From an uncultured Pseudomonadales bacterium (GTDB lineage Bacteria > Pseudomonadota > Gammaproteobacteria > Pseudomonadales > Pseudohongiellaceae): DNA of 64,000 nt. Each line of letters starts with the position of its first letter. Positions within the stretch are counted from its first letter, which is position 1. The notes beneath the pieces were generated by a model that had not been told where the DNA came from, ran no database searches, and saw only the letters and a program-made list of their open reading frames with translations. Shown in pieces: positions 35,349 to 43,823 of this stretch. Both the position numbers and the translations under genes were made by a program. The stretch is from positions 1 to 64,000 of the forward strand of contig CASIAB010000011.1 of assembly GCA_949372635.1 (NCBI GenBank), in the 5' to 3' direction.

Positions 35349-35439
35349 TAACTAGTAGACCCCACCCTCGGGGCACACCCCGATAAGTCAGGATGGTTCC
35401 ATTGCACCCGTATACATACTATTGTGGACGAACGGTTAG
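35349..35439 (+). repeat. R1 repeat, copy 11
   Basis: Short 5' end (TAACTAGTAGACCCC), core CCCTCGGGG with hairpin GGGG CACA CCCC, ending ACGGTTAGT 6 bp before the TTG start of the LRR protein and 18 bp after the previous stop. Confidence 0.9.
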
Positions 35440-35445
35440 TTAATA

Positions 35446-38400
35446 TTGAGAGTTACTATTAAGCACTCATTCCATACAGCTCTATTCCTTCTGCTTATCT
35501 CACTAGCAGGAGCGTCCTATGCCCAGGTTCCGCAGATTGAGCGTGATGCCTTAGTCGCGCTATATAACTCAACTGACGGTGCTAACTGGACGGACAATAC
35601 AGGCTGGCTTGGAGAGGCTGGTACTGAATGTAGTTGGTATGGAGTCACTTGTTCAGATGGGAACGCAGTATCCCTTCGGCTTCAGAGTAATTCTCTCAGC
35701 GGAAGTATTCCTGCTGAGCTGGGCAATCTGACAAACTTAACTAGCCTTAGTCTTGATAATAATTCCCTCAGCGGAAGTATTCCTGCTGAGCTGGGTAATC
35801 TGACAAAGTTAACTGGTCTTTATCTTTATAATAATTCACTCAGCGGAAGTATTCCTGCTGAGCTAGGCAATCTGACAAAGTTAACTGGCCTTTATCTTTA
35901 TAATAATTCCCTCAGCGGGAGTATCCCTGCTGAGCTGGGCAATCTGACAAACTTAACTAGCCTTTTGCTTAATAATAATACCCTCAGCGGAAGCATTCCT
36001 GCTGAGCTGGGTAACCTGACAAACTTAACTGGTCTTTATCTTTTTGATAATTCCCTCAGCGGAAGCATCCCTGCTGAGCTAGGCAATCTGACAGAGTTAA
36101 CCGTCCTTTTCCTTCGTGATAATTCACTCAGCGGAAGTATCCCCTCTGAGCTGGGTAATCTGACAAACTTAACTGACCTTTCCTTAGTAGTAATTCCCTC
36201 AGTGGGAGCATCCCTACTCAGCTGGGTAATCTGACAAACTTAACTAGCCTTTATCTTGATAGTAATACCCTCAGCGGAAGTATCCCTACTTCAGCTGGGT
36301 AATCTGACAAACTTAACTACCTTTATCTTTATAATAATTCCCTCAGTGGCAGCATCCCTACTGAGCTGGGTAATCTGACAAACTTAACTAGCCTTTCTCT
36401 TGATAATAATACCCTCAGCGGGAGTATTCCTGCTTCGCTGGGTAATCTGACAAACTTAACTGTCCTTGTCTTTATAATAATTCCCTCAGTGGAAGCATCC
36501 CTTCTGAGCTGGGTAATCTGACAAACTTAACTAGCCTTTCTTAATAATAATACCCTCAGCGGGAGCATCCCTTCTGAGCTGGGTAATCTGACAAACTTAA
36601 CTAGCCTTTGGCTTAATAATAATACCCTCAGCGGGAGTATTCCTGCTGAGCTGGGTAATCTGACAAACTTAACTTCCTTATCTTGTGATAATTCACTCAG
36701 CGGCAGCATCCCTGCTGAGCTAGGCAATCTGACAGAGTTAACCTGTCCTTGTCCTTCGTGAGTAATTCACTCAGCGGTAGTATCCCTTCTGAGCTGGGTA
36801 ATCTGACAAAGTTAACCGACCTTTTCTTAATAGTAATTCCCTCAGTGGGAGCATCCCTACTGAGCTGGGTAATCTGACAAACTTAACTAGCCTTTTGCTT
36901 GATAATAATACCCTCAGCTGGAAGCATTCCTGCTGAGCTGGGTAATCTGACAAAGTTAACTGGTCTTTATCTTTATAGTAATTCACTCAGCGGAAGTATT
37001 CCTGCTGAGTTAGGCAATCTGACAAACTTAACTGGTCTTTATCTTTATAATAATTCACTCAGCGGAAGCATCCCTACTCAGCTGGGCAATCTGACAAACT
37101 TAACTATCCTTTTGCTTAATAATAATACCCTCAGCGGAAGCATCCCTGCCGAGCTAGGCAATCTGACAAACTTAACTAGCCTTTGGCTGAATAGGAATTC
37201 TCTCAGCGGAAGTATTCCTGCTGAGTTAGGCAATCTGACAAACTTAACTGACCTTTATCTTAGTTATAATGCATTTAGTTTGCCAAAGCCAAGTTGGCTA
37301 GAGAATTCAACTATCGAAAATCTGTTTATTTACAATGCTTTTTTTGCGACAGATGCTGATAAGGATGGTATAGACGATGATATAGATTCTGACCCTAGTT
37401 ATGCATCACAGATTAACTTAGTTACAAATCAGGAGGATTACTCTGTTTCGATTTTAGGATCAGGCAGAGTTGTCAATTGGGTGTCCCCTTCTCGTTTTGA
37501 AAGGGGTAAAGCTGGGTTGTCCTTTACTGAAAGAGAATCGCTTATATTTTCGTTATACTCCTATTTTTACGATGAGTTTGATTCTATTAATATTGCTTTG
37601 AACTTGGAAGCTCCTCCTGAAGATTCAAAGTTTTCTGCGAGACATGTACAGGTATCCAATTCTGTGCGCGGTATCGGTGAAAGGATATTCGATAACAGCG
37701 GTTCGTTTGGCTCGCAAGGAATGCTTTAGGGAGCAAACGAATATCTAAAGAGAGATGGGCTTGCATCAGCCGGTATTCATGAAATAGCTCATACCTGGGG
37801 AAACAAGCTCGACAAATCCAGCCTTCCTACTTCTTCTGAAGTAGGTCATGGACATTGGGGGTATCGAAATATAGGGGGTGTGCTAGGTGGCTGGTTACCT
37901 GGCAGCCTTGAGGATTTGGGAGGGGGTAACTACAGGGCTAAAAGTCCAGTAACTGGTGAATTTGGAAAATGGGATCCGTCTGGTAATAACGTTGATGTTT
38001 ACGGAAATTTTGAGCTTTACATGATGGGGTTAATAGATGCTGCAAGCATCGGCCACGATATTAAAACAGCGGAGGATTTTGAATGGGTAGATGAAGCGTC
38101 TGGACTCTTTAAGGCTTCTAATATTACATCCATGACCATAGACGAGTTTATAGCGGTCGAAGGCATTCGAAAGCCAGACTATCTCAACTCCCAGAAATCG
38201 TTTAGAGGAATGTATGTTGTTCTCTCAGAAGAACCGCTGTCTATTGAGGAGTGGAGGGCAGCTGATAGAGCTGCGTATGATATGCAGTTAACCTCAGACA
38301 CTGGAAATACGAATGATAACTTTTGGAAAGCAACTAAGGGTGAGGCAACGATTACATTTGATCAGTTAGACCTTCTCTCTAAAGCATCCCTTACCCCTGT

Positions 38401-39457
38401 TAGTTCAACAAATAGCATAGTAACCAGTCCTACCAAAGAAAAGCCCATCGCGGCAATAGTTGGAGGAAGAAAAACCGTCATTGCCGATACAGACGGTGCT
38501 GCGGGTGAATCGGTTCTGGTCCAAGCTACCGTCTCAGATAATGATGGGACTATTGCATCTACTGAATGGTTGATTGAGGGAGAGGCCGTTGCAGGAACCA
38601 CAGGTTTTTCTGCAACCTTGTCTTTGCAAAATGGAGCAACCGTAGTCACGTTTAAGGCAACTGATAATAAAAATGCTACTACTTCCTCAACGCAAACGAT
38701 AACTGTGCTTGAGCCTATAACAACGACAACGATTACCGTTGAAGCCCCTAATGTTGCTCCGATAGTAACTATCTCAGGAGGCAACCGGACAATCTCTGAC
38801 ACCGACAATGCAGCTGGTGAGTCAGTCAGTTTCACGGCTACTGCGACAGACAGTGATGGAACGATTGCAACGACCCAATGGTTGGTTGATGGTGTTGAAG
38901 TAGCGACTGGTTTAAGCGCCACTCTTGCATTACCGAACGGCTCAACAGTTGTCACCTTTAAAGCGACTGATGACGATGGTAAAAGTTCCACAACGACGGC
39001 AACGATTACTGTTGCATCTCCTGTTTCTTATGAACCCACGGCTGAATGGCCCTCACCCTATAACGGCGTAACACCGGACTCATCTTATGGGCTGGAATTT
39101 AATAACGTTGGAGTCCTTAATTCGGCTGATGCAACAATCTATGTTTGTTTAAGAATATTTACCGATGGTTTGCCTAGTGCAGTCAATGGCGTTAGTCAGT
39201 TTGATATGGGATTAAAGGTGGCATCTCTATCTGAAGCTACGGTGCAGATAACTAAGTTTAGAGAGTTCAACGCTATTAGCGCGCTTAATGAGAACGGTCA
39301 AACTCCTGATTGCAGCGGCAAATTTGAAACGACGACCGGAGTGTATACTGACATTATTCAGACCGACAGTAGCGTCCTTGAAACAACATGGAACTTAATA
39401 GACCCCACCAACTTGATTCTTAAGTTAGACAGCTTTAAGGAGCTGACTGCTAACTAA
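35446..39457 (+). pseudogene. Giant secreted leucine-rich-repeat metalloprotease, many frameshifts and one in-frame stop
   Basis: Read across the breaks, this is a protein of about 1,330 residues. Order: signal peptide (HTALFLLLISLAGASYAQ), cap (LYNSTDGANWTDNTGWLG), about 22 plant-type LRRs (35685-37265), a calcium-loop segment DADKDGIDDDIDSDPS, a zinc protease domain with HEIAHTWGNKL near 37778, and two Ig/PKD-like repeats (GESVLVQATVSDNDGTIAST; GESVSFTATATDSDGTIATT). The C-terminus is ELTAN. About nine one- or two-base indels lie in the LRR part and TAG interrupts the frame at 37727-37729. The start is TTG 35446 or the ATT at 35458. Probably an extracellular adhesive protease; decayed or badly sequenced. 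Confidence 0.75.
35685..37265 (+). repeat. 72-bp tandem repeat encoding 24-residue LRRs
   Basis: About 22 units; each encodes [20 protein letters not shown] plus AELG. Units are near-identical at the DNA level, which favours slippage, recombination and misassembly. The frame breaks cluster in the variable LxLxxN segment of the unit. Confidence 0.95.
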
Positions 39458-39561
39458 TAACTCTACTCTGCTTCCTAATCAGCCCCCACAACCGTTACAG
39501 TCCAATGCGCATCCACTGGCTCTTCTGCCCTAGATAACTCTATGTCATTCACATTTCCCAG

Positions 39562-39655
39562 CAACCGCCCAGCCAGCACCCCACCCTAGGGGTACACCCC
39601 GATAAGTCAGAATGGTTCCATTGCACCCCTATACATACTATTGTGGACGCAAGGT
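39562..39655 (+). repeat. R1 repeat, copy 12
   Basis: Consensus up to TTGTGGACG; the last bases (CAAGGTATT) differ. Hairpin GGGG TACA CCCC. The 100 bp before it, behind the LRR gene, match the flank after 33059. Confidence 0.9.
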
Positions 39656-39753
39656 ATTGCATATCGAACTTGTTGACGCATGACTAATATCTAAATGTAA
39701 TAGTGGGTTGTAGAATAATTTGAATAAATTTAATTTTCATATCTGGAGGCAAG

Positions 39754-40311
39754 ATGAGTATTCAAGATATCGGTTCCCTTGGAGAATTTGTGGCTGCATT
39801 AGCCACAGTTATTACGCTTATTTATCTATCCGCGCAAATCAAGCAAAACAACCTGATCACTAAAGCGGAATTTGGACACGGACTCACTCATCGACTGTAC
39901 GATCGATTTTTTAATACAGCGAAAGACAAGGAATTTGCTGAGTTCATCGCTAAAGATTGGGCGGCGGAAGACCTTGAGGATAGTGAAAAATCTCGGATTA
40001 CTTGGTTTTCGATTATGCTCCTAGTAGATGTTTTTGATGTTTACGACAAAGTTAAGCAAGGGTTAGTTGAGGAAAAGCACCTGGACATGAGAGTACATAT
40101 GTTAAGCACTGGGATTTTTAGGTCACCTATTGGAAATCGCGTTTGGAAATTTTGGAGCAATGTTCGAGATGAAGAATTTGTCACATGGTTCGAAAATAAT
40201 GTTCTTGATCCCACTGCGGCGAAAGAAAAATTAGAAAAATTTAGAACAGAAAACTCTGAACTTTATGAAAAAGAAAAATCAGGTAATACAATTTTTAGGG
40301 GGTTAGAGTGA
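39754..40311 (+). CDS. Membrane-anchored protein of unknown function
   Basis: A 185-residue protein with an N-terminal helix LGEFVAALATVITLIYLSAQ followed by IKQNNLITKAEFGHGLTHRL and a soluble helical domain ending in a charged region. The layout (membrane helix, then QIKQN-type sequence) is the same as in the family at 34878, with low direct identity. CTGGAGGC precedes the ATG by 6 bases. Sole cargo between R1 copies 12 and 13. No known function. Confidence 0.65.
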   Translation: MSIQDIGSLGEFVAALATVITLIYLSAQIKQNNLITKAEFGHGLTHRLYDRFFNTAKDKEFAEFIAKDWAAEDLEDSEKSRITWFSIMLLVDVFDVYDKVKQGLVEEKHLDMRVHMLSTGIFRSPIGNRVWKFWSNVRDEEFVTWFENNVLDPTAAKEKLEKFRTENSELYEKEKSGNTIFRGLE

Positions 40312-40522
40312 GGTTGGCTAAGTAAATGATTGCTAGCTACACAACTCTCGGTGGACGTATGTAATGCCCTCAGTACAATGGAATGTCCAAACGTAGTCGG
40401 CAACGCTGTCAGGCTCCTTGATCAAGGGCCAGACTAAGTGTCGGTTTCACGGGGGCAAAATTCATGGGTGCTAAGACAGCAAAAGGTATAGCTAGGTTAG
40501 CTCTCTGCACTCTGTTTCCTAG

Positions 40523-40618
40523 CAACCGCCCAGCCAGCACCCCACCCTAGGAGGCACACCCCGGCAAGTCAGGATGGTTCCATTGCACTCCTATACATAC
40601 TATTGTGAACGAAGGATT
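40523..40618 (+). repeat. R1 repeat, copy 13
   Basis: Core CCCTAGGAGGCACACCCCGG has one extra base, giving a bulge in the hairpin; GGCAAGTCAG replaces GATAAGTCAG; ends GAAGGATTTA. The 200 bp before it hold no gene I can support. Confidence 0.9.
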
Positions 40619-40627
40619 TAAATTTAC

Positions 40628-40831
40628 GTGACTAGGCCTTATTCAAATAACAGATTGGCGCTCGTTTCAGTGTGGTGCACTTTATTAGTGATTCCAACGC
40701 CGTTATGGGGTGCGTGGTACAACCTAGCCAGCGCATATACCTTGGAACAGCAAGACTGTAGGCAGAATAGCATTTGGGAGTTCGGAGAAGAACAGATACG
40801 TGAAAGAGACGATGCGTACGAACACGTTTGA
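40628..40831 (+). CDS. Possible small membrane protein, doubtful
   Basis: A 67-residue frame from GTG just behind R1 copy 13 with one hydrophobic stretch (LALVSVWCTLLVIPTPLWGA) and a charged tail rich in Glu, Gln and Arg. No ribosome-binding site and no family; a frame on the other strand covers the same bases. Kept because of its position directly behind R1. Confidence 0.25.
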   Translation: MTRPYSNNRLALVSVWCTLLVIPTPLWGAWYNLASAYTLEQQDCRQNSIWEFGEEQIRERDDAYEHV

Positions 40832-40907
40832 AAAGGCGACGCGTGAGTCACTTACTTTGGGAGAATGAAGTATTAAAATTGGTAAAATTGGTAAAGGCTT
40901 ATTAGGT

Positions 40908-41873
40908 ATGCTCATCATATTAGCTGTTGCAGCGGCAATTTTCTTATTCGAAGGTGACTTGCCGGCGTCAGTAGTAGATGCGAAATATAGTAATTCTGAA
41001 TCTGAATTTCTCATCATGGAAAACGGTAGTCGCGTGCACTATCGCGACCAGGGCAATGCTAGCGGCCTGCCAGTGGTGCTCGTACACGGGGCGATGGCAT
41101 CGCTACACACTTGGGAGCCGTGGGTAAGTATTCTGGGCCAGAAGTACCGAATAGTCACTCTAGACCTCCCAGCGCACGGGCTCACAGGGCAGGTGCCTAG
41201 CGGCGAATACGGAGGTGACGTTTTTACTCAGACCATCGATGCGGTTGCTAATGCGGTTGGTTTGAAAGACTTCGTGCTGGGTGGGAATTCCATGGGTGGA
41301 GGCGCAACTTGGCGCTACGCGCTCGAGCACCCTGAGCGTGTGTCTGCGATGATACTTGTCGACTCTGTAGCGCCAAGGAGTTGGCAGAGTTCGAGCATTA
41401 ACATAGACGAAGAAGGCGGCACCGAGTATGACAGAGAGGCCCCCGCAGCATTCGCGCTACTGCAGCAAGAATGGTTTCGCGCTATCGCCCGCTATTTAGA
41501 CCCTGCATCGTTAATCGGACAAGGGCTAAGATCTGCTTATAACGATTCTCCTGTGGTTGATGAGCAACTGATCGAGCGTTACTACGAACTCATTATGCGA
41601 GAGGGAACGCGCACTGCAATATTAAGTCGAACAGGATCCTATGGCGACTCGGATCAGCTAACCGATTTTAGTGCTCTTACTCAGCCCACATTGATTATGT
41701 GGGGAGGACAAGATGCGGTGATACCTGTGTCAGTAGCGCCCCTGTTTGAAAAAAATATGCCTAATACAGTGACGATCATCTATCCTGATCTGGGCCATAT
41801 TCCGATGGAAGAAAACCCAACGCTCACTGCCGCAGATGTTTTAAAGTTTCTAGATTCCCTGCAAGCTAAATAG
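40908..41873 (+). CDS. Alpha/beta hydrolase, membrane-anchored or exported
   Basis: A 321-residue hydrolase. After an N-terminal hydrophobic segment (MLIILAVAAAIFLFEG) come VVLVHGAMASLHTWEPWV (oxyanion region), the nucleophile LGGNSMGGGATWRYAL, the acid in MWGGQDAVIPVS and the histidine in PDLGHIPMEENP. The frame continues open upstream to an ATT at 40872, and an ATG at 40865 with GGGAGA before it is one base out of frame, so the true start probably lies there and the sequence has a one-base insertion (MKxKIGKIGKGLLGM). Substrate unknown. Main cargo between R1 copies 13 and 14. Confidence 0.85.
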   Translation: MLIILAVAAAIFLFEGDLPASVVDAKYSNSESEFLIMENGSRVHYRDQGNASGLPVVLVHGAMASLHTWEPWVSILGQKYRIVTLDLPAHGLTGQVPSGEYGGDVFTQTIDAVANAVGLKDFVLGGNSMGGGATWRYALEHPERVSAMILVDSVAPRSWQSSSINIDEEGGTEYDREAPAAFALLQQEWFRAIARYLDPASLIGQGLRSAYNDSPVVDEQLIERYYELIMREGTRTAILSRTGSYGDSDQLTDFSALTQPTLIMWGGQDAVIPVSVAPLFEKNMPNTVTIIYPDLGHIPMEENPTLTAADVLKFLDSLQAK

Positions 41874-41993
41874 GTAGCATTTCCACAGATGATTAGTGCT
41901 ACGAAAGGGAATGTGGCCGTAAGGCAACGACAGAGTCAGCGTCAGCCTGCCTTGCGTACACGTAAGCGCGTCTTTGACCCTGTTACTTCCTAG

Positions 41994-42067
41994 CAAACGC
42001 CCAGCTGGAACCCCACCCTAGGGGCACACCCCGATAAGTCAGAGTGGTTCCATTGCACTCGTATACG
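41994..42067 (+). repeat. R1 repeat, copy 14, truncated
   Basis: Begins CAAACGCCCAGC, core consensus, but breaks off after GTATAC; the TACTATTGTGG end is absent. The following 190 bp hold no gene. Confidence 0.85.
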
Positions 42068-42255
42068 TCCTGAGCCTCTTGTAGTCCTAAGATTACTGAG
42101 ACGGTGTAATTGAATCCCTGAGCCTCAAAAGCCATTACATCTGCCCTCTGCAACCCTAGGGGGGCTTATTTAAGGGACGGGGGGCTAACGCACACAGCTT
42201 ATGGTTCTAGTTGCTGCTCAGACTTGCTTGAGCTGATTTTGGAAGGAGAGTCAGA

Positions 42256-42423
42256 ATGGATTTGATAGTTAGTCTTATATTCGCTTTCTTAATAGTTTCT
42301 GTTGGAGTCACTTACGGCTCTAAAATATTTTCTAGTGATGATGCTCACGGTGCGGGGTGAAAGTTAATAATACTTCTTTTTGCGCTTATTCCGGTGATTG
42401 GAATCATCCTGAGCCGGGAATAA
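42256..42423 (+). CDS. Small two-helix membrane protein interrupted by an in-frame TGA
   Basis: ATG 42256, with GGAAGGAGAG 5 bases upstream, encodes MDLIVSLIFAFLIVSVGVTY and a loop SSDDAHGAG, then TGA at 42358. The same frame goes on KLIILLFALIPVIGIILSRE to TAA at 42421, a second membrane helix. The TGA probably replaces a tryptophan codon (TGG). Either a nonsense mutation gave a 34-residue single-helix protein, or a sequence error. A terminator follows at 42507. Confidence 0.5.
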
Positions 42424-42506
42424 TTAAGCCGTAGAACCGGCAAAAACTCCTAAAGCAATCTTCATTAATTCCTGCCTGTAACCGGTTACCCGTTGCTCAT
42501 AAACAA

Positions 42507-42545
42507 AAGCCTGCAGAGGCGTGATTACCACTGCAGGCTTGGTTT
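42507..42545. terminator. Bidirectional terminator between convergent genes
   Basis: A perfect 10-bp stem (AAGCCTGCAG with CTGCAGGCTT), 14-base loop, then GGTTTTTG on the plus strand and TTTGTTTAT on the minus. It lies between the small membrane gene and the 146-residue exported protein gene. Confidence 0.85.
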
Positions 42546-42586
42546 TTGATTTTAAATGAGTAGTTTAAAACCGTTCCAATATCCAG

Positions 42587-43027
42587 TTATTCTCTAATGT
42601 AGACGTCTATCGTGGCCGTTCGTGTGAAGGGATTCATTACGATTCTATCTAAGTTTACCGTTCCGTTTGATACTGCTACCAATTGATCTAGCACTAGCAT
42701 CGTGCCATCACGACGCCAGATTCCCGCGCCGGACCCTGAGATAGCGGTATCCTGATCAGGGTATGCTCGTCCTTCAAATGTATAAGTACCGCCGGTATTT
42801 GTAGAGTTATATGAAAGCTTGAAAGTCATATAGACACGCCCGTAAACTTCCATGTCCTGCGCGGCTTCAGCGACAATAGTTGTCAACTCAGAGCCTATCT
42901 CGATAGATATCAGATCAAGGTTGCTTTGCGGTTGGCGAGCCTCCAATGCTAGTGCGTGATGATCAGCAAAAAGTTGGCTTGGCAGGGCAAAAATCAATGC
43001 TGACATCAGAAGTAGCTTTTTAATCAT
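42587..43027 (-). CDS. Exported protein of unknown function
   Basis: A 146-residue protein with a signal peptide (MIKKLLLMSALIFALPSQLF, cleavage after FA-DHH). The mature part is beta-rich: VYGRVYMTFKLSYNSTNTGG, YTFEGRAYPDQDTAISGSGA, with no known motif. A ribosome-binding GGAGAA precedes the ATG. It is against the direction of the R1 array, with its own terminator. A small periplasmic beta-barrel or lipocalin-like protein is possible but unsupported. Confidence 0.65.
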   Translation of the reverse strand: MIKKLLLMSALIFALPSQLFADHHALALEARQPQSNLDLISIEIGSELTTIVAEAAQDMEVYGRVYMTFKLSYNSTNTGGTYTFEGRAYPDQDTAISGSGAGIWRRDGTMLVLDQLVAVSNGTVNLDRIVMNPFTRTATIDVYIRE

Positions 43028-43234
43028 AAATTTCTCCGTATATTTACATGTTTAAAAAAGTTTCTTTAAGAAACTTGTTAAAACATCCCATACTGAAAAT
43101 GTCAACAGAAAAAATATTAACACTGCGTTACACGAAATTAATGCGCTAGGTAATGGAAAGTAGCAACAGATGCCTTTATTTGCAGGTTTTGTGCGTATTG
43201 TTGGACTTTTACGTACTGCTTTGTAAAGGGGAAA

Positions 43235-43389
43235 TGGTAGCAATGGGTACTACTGAATAGTACCAATAAGTCATTGTTATATATAAGTATTAAATTTAGA
43301 AGTTAGACGATACCATCACGGATACCATCAATTAGTTTTGTCACCTTGCTCTCTGGCTCTTCAGCCTTAGATAGCTGCCCCACCCCCAT
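43235..43389 (+). mobile_element. R3 remnant d: tRNA-Met 3' scar plus paired arm-like repeats
   Basis: TGGTAGCAATGGGT is a perfect 14-base copy of the tRNA-Met 3' end (51310-51323), followed by the hairpin TACTA CTGAA TAGTA, the AT-rich middle and GATACCATCACGGATACCATC, nearly identical to R3 a. It flows into R1 copy 15. The 200 bp before it, upstream of the 146-residue gene, show no gene. Confidence 0.7.
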
Positions 43390-43398
43390 GTTTCCTAG

Positions 43399-43495
43399 TA
43401 ACCGCCCAGTCAGCACCCCACCCTAGGGGCACACCCCGATAAGTCAGAATGGTTCCATTGCACCCGTATACATACTATTGTGGACGAACGGTAAG
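43399..43495 (+). repeat. R1 repeat, copy 15
   Basis: Consensus copy with TAACCGCCCAG at the start and GAACGGTAAGAT at the end; last copy in direct orientation. No plus-strand gene follows. Confidence 0.9.
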
Positions 43496-43570
43496 ATAGA
43501 TTTAAAAAATCCAAAAAAGCTTAGGCCTTTTGTCTCCTGTAGGCTTCGCGCTGGCGCGCTTGTTGGAAAT

Positions 43571-43630
43571 TGCTGGCGCAATTAGTCGAACCATCGACAC
43601 GAGGATTTTCAGTAGACCGCGTGACCGATT
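43571..43630 (-). other. Degenerate tRNA-like 3' half (tRNA-Phe-like)
   Basis: On the minus strand the stretch contains CTACTGAAAATCC, resembling an anticodon loop with GAA, and GTGTCGATGGTTCGACT, resembling a variable loop and T-arm. The acceptor half does not pair and no 5' half is seen. Possibly the scar of another integrated element. The surrounding 43496-43823 holds no gene. Confidence 0.35.
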
Positions 43631-43823
43631 CCTATTTAGATTCAATGAGTTGAAGCTGCGAATCCAGATTGTGCTAAGAAGTGTGCTATAGAATTCGCCT
43701 ATTTAGCATTTCAGCCTCTCCAAAAACTAAATCTGTCCCTTTATAGTATAAGTGTTCGATTTAAGTTGGCCAGAACAAACCGCTTTGGCGCACGTTATAC
43801 GAGAATGCAGAAGATGGAAAAAC

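Noticed and set aside
38362..38991. 209-residue minus-strand frame opposite the Ig-like repeats of the LRR protease
   Set aside because: Low-complexity shadow of a repetitive beta-rich coding region.
37727..42360. Alternative genetic code explaining in-frame TAG (37727) and TGA (42358)
   Set aside because: Well-conserved neighbours end normally at TAG and TGA, and RF1 is present, so recoding is not indicated; local mutation or error is simpler.
12073..43495. Reading the R1 copies as a CRISPR array
   Set aside because: Units are 95 bp, spaced 0.5-5.5 kb with protein-coding cargo between; no short spacers and no cas genes.
12073..43495. R1 as a plain promoter
   Set aside because: No convincing -35/-10 pair at 17-bp spacing is present (TATACAT and TACTAT lack partners), and four copies precede no plus-strand gene. 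A promoter role is not excluded but not supported.
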